A stretch of DNA of 14,883 bases from Oscillospiraceae bacterium (GTDB lineage Bacteria > Bacillota_A > Clostridia > Oscillospirales > Ruminococcaceae): positions 1 through 14,883 of the forward strand of contig JAFSHE010000338.1 of the NCBI GenBank assembly GCA_017440445.1, in the 5' to 3' direction. Made by a program: the position numbers and the translations under genes. Below, one piece after another: positions 12,296 through 14,883 of the stretch (the first letter of the stretch is position 1; each line of letters starts with the position of its first letter). The notes under the pieces are model-generated. The model was not told the origin of the DNA. It searched no databases and was given only the letters and a program-made list of their open reading frames with translations.

Positions 12296-14728
12296 ATGGA
12301 GATAAAAATTGCACTTGCGGGTAACCCCAACTGCGGTAAAACTACGCTGTTCAATGCGCTGACAGGTTCAAACCAGGATGTGGGCAACTGGCCCGGCGTT
12401 ACTGTTGAGAAGAAAGAGGGAAAGCTTAAGGGCGACAAGGATGTGGTCGTAACTGACCTGCCCGGTATCTATTCTCTCTCGCCGTACACTCTTGAGGAGG
12501 TCGTTGCGAGAAACTACCTCGTGGGTGAGCGTCCCGATGTAATACTGAACATCGTTGACGGTACCAATCTTGAGAGAAACCTGTATCTAACCACACAGCT
12601 TGTGGAGCTTGGAATTCCCGTTGTTGTGGCGATAAACATGATGGATGTCGTTAAGAAGAACGGCGACAAGATCAATATCGAGCAGCTTTCCAAGGAGCTT
12701 GGCTGCAAGGTGTGCGAGATATCCGCACTTAAGGGCGCAGGCGTTATGGAGGCAGCTCAGCTTGCTGTGGATGTTGTAAAGAGCGGTGAGAGAACAGCAC
12801 CCCGTCACAGCTTCTGCGGCTGCGTGGAGCATGCTATCGCTCATATCGAGGAGGCTTTCCTGCATGATATTCCCGAGGAGCAGCAGCGCTGGTACGCTAT
12901 AAAGATATTCGAGCGTGACGAAAAGGTGCTGGAGATACTCAACCTCCCTGAAAAGACAAAGGAGCATATCGAAAAGGATATCGTTGCCGCAGAAACAGAG
13001 ATGGACGACGATGCAGAGAGCATCATCACCAACGAGCGTTATATCTACATAGCAAATATTCTTAAGGGCTGCTACAAGAAAAAGAACAAGGGCGGTCTGA
13101 CAACGTCTGATAAGATAGATAAGATAGTTACAAACAGGATACTGGCTCTGCCTATCTTTGCTGTTATAATGTTCCTTGTTTATTACATTTCCGTTACAAC
13201 GGTAGGAACATGGGTGACGGACTGGACGAATGACGGCCTGTTTGGCGACGGTTTCCACCTGTTCAATATCGGTGCGGGTGAGTTTGAGAACGCTACCGCA
13301 GAGTACGCAGAGCAGAACATCTTTGTTGAGGAGCTTTCTGCCACAGTACAGGCTGCTGCTGACGCAGGCGTCGTTGGTGCGGAGGATATCCTCGGTGCTG
13401 TTGAGGAAAAGGACTTCGGCGGCTTTGACGAGGCTTACGGCAGCTATGGCGACGCACTTGCAGAGGCAGGCTTTGATGTTGGCGCTATCGTAGACGAGCC
13501 TATGGAGGAGCTTCCCGACCCCGCTGAGTACGGCGTATGGGTTCCCGGTGTTCCCGTGCTTGTTGAGAATGCACTTACATCCATCAATTGCGCTGACTGG
13601 TTACAGAGCCTTATCCTTGATGGTATTATTGCAGGTGTGGGCGGAGTTCTCGGCTTTGTTCCTCAGATACTGGTTCTGTTCATTCTGCTCGGCTTCCTTG
13701 AGAGCTGCGGATATATGGCACGTGTGGCATTCGTTATGGACAGAATATTCAGAAAGTTCGGTCTTTCGGGTAAGTCCTTTATTCCTATGCTGGTCGGCGT
13801 GGGCTGCGGAGTTCCCGGTATCATGGCGTCCCGTACCATCGAGAATGAGCGTGACCGCCGTATGACCATCATGACAACAACATTCATCCCCTGCGGCGCT
13901 AAGATGCCTATCATAGCTCTTATTGCAGGCGCTCTGTTCGATAATGCATGGTGGGTATCTCCCAGTGCATTCTTCATTGGCTGTGCTGCTATCATCGTTT
14001 CGGGCATCATGCTGAAAAAGACAAAGATGTTCGCAGGTGAGCCTGCTCCTTTCGTAATGGAGCTTCCCGCTTACCATCTTCCCACAGTGGGAACTGTTCT
14101 CCGCTCCATGTGGGAGCGTGGCTGGTCCTTCATCAAGCGCGCCGGTACCGTGATCCTGCTGTCCTCCATCGTGTTGTGGTTCCTACAGGGCTATGGCTTC
14201 GTGGACGGCGTGTTCCGGGCGGTGGAGGACAACAACTCCTCCCTGCTGGCCGCCATCGGCCAGACCGTCGCCTGGATCTTCTACCCCCTGGGCTGGATGG
14301 GCGACATGGGCTGGAAAGCCGCCGTTGCCACCGTCACCGGTCTGATCGCAAAAGAAGAGGTCGTTATGACCTTTGGTACTCTGTACAACTTTGCAGGTGA
14401 ACTGAGTGAGTCGGGCGACGAGATCTGGTCGATGATCGCTGCTGATTTCGGTGCTGTCACCGCTTACAGCTTTATGATCTTCCAACTGCTGTGCGCTCCC
14501 TGCTTTGCTGCCATCGGTGCGATCAAGCGCGAGATGGGCGACCGCAAATGGACCTTGGCCACCGTCGGCTATATGTGTGCATTTGCCTATGTTATCAGCC
14601 TGATCGTCTTCCAGTTTGGCGGTCTGGTCACCGGTGAAGCCACCTTTGGCGTGTTCACCGGTGTGGCTGCTGTCGCACTGTGCGGGCTTTTGTACCTGAT
14701 TTTCAGAAAAAACAAATATGTTGAGTAA
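12296..14728 (+). CDS. feoB: Ferrous iron transport GTPase FeoB, mosaic 3' end
   Basis: FeoB is the inner-membrane ferrous iron transporter with a cytoplasmic G domain. In 810 aa, G1 is GNPNCGKTT (9-17), switch I lies near T36, G3 is DLPGIYSL (54-61), G4 NMMD (114-117) and G5 SALKG (143-147). A helical regulatory domain runs to about 265. Membrane segments start near 283. GVGCGVPG (501-508) and IPCGAKMPII (531-540) are the paired Cys-bearing gate motifs. Between the first and second membrane segments, residues about 320-425 form an acidic Ala/Glu/Asp-rich extracytoplasmic insert. ATG 12296 has AAGGAG at 12283-12288. From about residue 613 codon use changes sharply (ATC and ACC replace ATA and ACA), although the protein stays a normal FeoB to the end (KNKYVE). 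The change suggests recombination or a chimeric assembly. Confidence 0.96.
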   Translation: MEIKIALAGNPNCGKTTLFNALTGSNQDVGNWPGVTVEKKEGKLKGDKDVVVTDLPGIYSLSPYTLEEVVARNYLVGERPDVILNIVDGTNLERNLYLTTQLVELGIPVVVAINMMDVVKKNGDKINIEQLSKELGCKVCEISALKGAGVMEAAQLAVDVVKSGERTAPRHSFCGCVEHAIAHIEEAFLHDIPEEQQRWYAIKIFERDEKVLEILNLPEKTKEHIEKDIVAAETEMDDDAESIITNERYIYIANILKGCYKKKNKGGLTTSDKIDKIVTNRILALPIFAVIMFLVYYISVTTVGTWVTDWTNDGLFGDGFHLFNIGAGEFENATAEYAEQNIFVEELSATVQAAADAGVVGAEDILGAVEEKDFGGFDEAYGSYGDALAEAGFDVGAIVDEPMEELPDPAEYGVWVPGVPVLVENALTSINCADWLQSLILDGIIAGVGGVLGFVPQILVLFILLGFLESCGYMARVAFVMDRIFRKFGLSGKSFIPMLVGVGCGVPGIMASRTIENERDRRMTIMTTTFIPCGAKMPIIALIAGALFDNAWWVSPSAFFIGCAAIIVSGIMLKKTKMFAGEPAPFVMELPAYHLPTVGTVLRSMWERGWSFIKRAGTVILLSSIVLWFLQGYGFVDGVFRAVEDNNSSLLAAIGQTVAWIFYPLGWMGDMGWKAAVATVTGLIAKEEVVMTFGTLYNFAGELSESGDEIWSMIAADFGAVTAYSFMIFQLLCAPCFAAIGAIKREMGDRKWTLATVGYMCAFAYVISLIVFQFGGLVTGEATFGVFTGVAAVALCGLLYLIFRKNKYVE

Positions 14729-14744
14729 ATAAAGGAAAAGGTAA

Positions 14745-14883
14745 ATGTTTGAATGGTTAATGACCCATACGGGTGATATTTTAGTGCTCGGTGTTCTGGC
14801 CGCTGTCGTCGGCGTGATCATCTTTAAGATGGTCAGGGACAAAAAGGCCGGAAAATCGCACTGCGGCTGCGGCTGTGAGGGCT
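14745..14883 (+). CDS. FeoB-associated Cys-rich membrane protein, N-terminal part
   Basis: The gene runs off the right edge; 46 codons are visible. It begins MFEWLMTHTGDILVLGVLAA and continues as one hydrophobic membrane helix (about 10-28), a short basic stretch KMVRDKKAGKSH, then the first cysteines in CGCGC. This is the plan of the small FeoB-associated Cys-rich membrane proteins found directly after feoB in many Firmicutes; a role as metal ligand or chaperone on the cytoplasmic side is assumed in the family but not proven. AAAGGA at 14731-14736 precedes the ATG by eight bases, and the gene follows feoB by 16 bases. Its codons share the GCC/GTC/ATC habit of the feoB 3' end, not that of the rest of the window. 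Confidence 0.88.
   Translation, partial: MFEWLMTHTGDILVLGVLAAVVGVIIFKMVRDKKAGKSHCGCGCEG

Noticed and set aside
14183..14842. Antisense 219-aa open frame opposite the feoB end
   Set aside because: It is the shadow of GC-rich feoB codons and contains no recognisable domain; FeoB motifs on the + strand are clear.

Overview
The window looks like chromosome from a low-to-mid GC Firmicute of the Clostridia, most likely a Ruminococcus-type Oscillospiraceae. This is inferred from codon habits (frequent ATA, AGA, GAG and CTT), strong AGGAGG-type ribosome binding sites, and gene order. Every supported gene lies on the + strand. Genes are tightly packed, no stretch over 300 bases lacks a gene, and I see no tRNA, rRNA, CRISPR array, insertion sequence or phage gene. 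It is mostly core housekeeping sequence rather than an obvious accessory island.

Layout. (1) 1-5360 is one dense gene run: the 3' half of smc (broken by an in-frame stop), ftsY, an rdgB-like dITP/XTP pyrophosphatase, yhbY, nadD, yqeK and rsfS. Neighbours overlap or nearly touch, and two starts are TTG. The themes are chromosome segregation and membrane targeting, nucleotide and NAD metabolism, and ribosome assembly. (2) A consensus sigma-A promoter at 5460-5488 starts a second run: rpsU (S21), a long intercistronic hairpin, an unrecognised 120-aa protein, a YqeG-type HAD phosphatase, an endonuclease IV-like TIM barrel protein, aroQ and an M24 aminopeptidase, ending in an AT-rich terminator-like stem. 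(3) A structured leader precedes efp, followed by a CD1247-like acidic zinc-ribbon protein and a strong terminator. (4) hisC stands alone between two terminator hairpins. (5) The right end is a ferrous iron uptake operon: feoA, feoA, feoB and the start of a FeoB-associated Cys-rich membrane protein. It has a near-consensus promoter whose start region is covered by a palindromic operator. The same GGTTAG-N6-CTAACC dyad recurs 35 bp downstream, and a weaker copy sits just before feoB.

The points most worth a second look are: the nonsense codon in smc at 1452-1454, with 53 well-conserved codons still readable after it; the triple dyad in the feo operon; an abrupt codon-usage break inside feoB near 14,110-14,145, indicating a recombinant gene or a chimeric assembly; two sets of intercistronic RNA hairpins (5764-5806 and 9906-9939) and a three-hairpin efp leader; and a terminator directly before hisC with no room for a promoter after it. 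No wholly new multi-gene system is evident. The feo regulatory layout and the feoB mosaic are the strongest candidates for something undescribed.
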